Below are positions 42,622 through 42,710 of a DNA stretch of 42,710 nucleotides, piece after piece. Made by a program: the position numbers and the translations under genes. The notes beneath the pieces are model-generated. The model was given only the letters and a program-made list of their open reading frames with translations, was not told where the DNA came from and ran no database searches. Each line of letters begins with the position of its first letter. Positions within the stretch are counted from its first letter, which is position 1. The stretch comes from CAYSBE01 sp046309355. GTDB taxonomy: Bacteria > Bacteroidota > Bacteroidia > UKL13-3. Location: contig JBKCPL010000021.1 of NCBI GenBank assembly GCA_046309355.1, positions 1 to 42,710 on the forward strand, given 5' to 3'.

Positions 42622-42710
42622 ATGAATTGGCGCACACGTATTCTTCTTGTTTTTATCTGGTGGATGAGCCTTATGCTAATTATGCCTTTGATTTTTGGGA
42701 TTACAAACAG
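42622..42710 (+). CDS. Start of a membrane protein gene (cut by window end)
   Basis: An ATG at 42622, three bases after the mltG stop, opens 29 codons (MNWRTRILLVFIWWMSLM...) that run off the window. The visible part has two positive charges followed by a long hydrophobic stretch, typical of a first membrane helix or signal anchor. The spacing suggests co-transcription with mltG. The family cannot be judged. Confidence 0.6.
   Translation, partial: MNWRTRILLVFIWWMSLMLIMPLIFGITN

Noticed and set aside
1..42710. Search by eye for tRNA or rRNA genes, CRISPR arrays, insertion sequences and prophage genes
   Set aside because: No cloverleaf with a GTTCRAAYC arm, no regular repeat-spacer pattern, no transposase or integrase motif and no phage protein was seen.

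Overview
The window reads as a stretch of chromosome from a member of the Bacteroidota, probably near the Sphingobacteriia/Chitinophagia/Cytophagia. The evidence is consistent. Two secreted proteins end in type IX secretion (T9SS) sorting domains. There are an S46 dipeptidyl peptidase, a lipid-anchored TamA-like barrel (TamL type), a long NusB, DUF1573 and DUF3276/PUR proteins, a lipoprotein with a surface-export signal, and many upstream boxes that fit the Bacteroidota promoter (-33 TTTG, -7 TAnnTTTG) rather than the E. coli sigma-70 type. Genes are tightly packed on both strands. No rRNA, tRNA, CRISPR array, insertion sequence or prophage was seen, and no gene-free stretch exceeds 300 bases.

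Layout. 1-3779: the end of a surface-polysaccharide cluster, with a left-truncated GT4 glycosyltransferase and a 1003-residue GT4-GT4-GT2 fusion. 3867-6152: an M13 metallopeptidase, then a 46-residue basic protein with its own promoter and terminator. 6214-8801: two different m5C RNA methyltransferases, translationally coupled. 8911-9411 (-): a TlpA-like thioredoxin. 9554-18149: a double D-Ala-D-Ala ligase, a PASTA membrane protein, a large T9SS cargo protein, a rhodanese and a heptaheme cytochrome with TPRs. 18289-19624: a cupin and an S1/P1-nuclease/phospholipase-C-like protein.

19621-29325: TamL (-) divergent from a TrmH-type rRNA methyltransferase, then a RidA-like deaminase and a second T9SS cargo. 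Convergent to these are a predicted outer-membrane protease-propeller-barrel protein (-) and a DPP7-type S46 peptidase (-). 29511-34486: a PiT phosphate transporter, converging on a nusB-DUF1573-yajC-coaE cluster, and a leucine-dehydrogenase-type enzyme with a strong terminator. 34563-42710: an ABC exporter, a DUF3276 protein, a surface lipoprotein, phosphofructokinase, GMP synthase, a PBP1-fold protein, MltG and the start of a membrane protein.

The genes are mostly conserved housekeeping and envelope functions. Recurring themes are cell-wall work (double Ddl, PASTA, MltG and its PBP1-like neighbour), outer-membrane biogenesis and secretion (TamL, T9SS cargo, YajC), peptide breakdown (M13, S46) and RNA modification (RsmF-like, RsmB-like, TrmH-like). 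I see no clear multi-gene defence or mobile system. The least explained items are the HEYRH-propeller-barrel protein, the PBP1-like/MltG pair, the double ligase, the triple glycosyltransferase and the orphan 46-residue protein.
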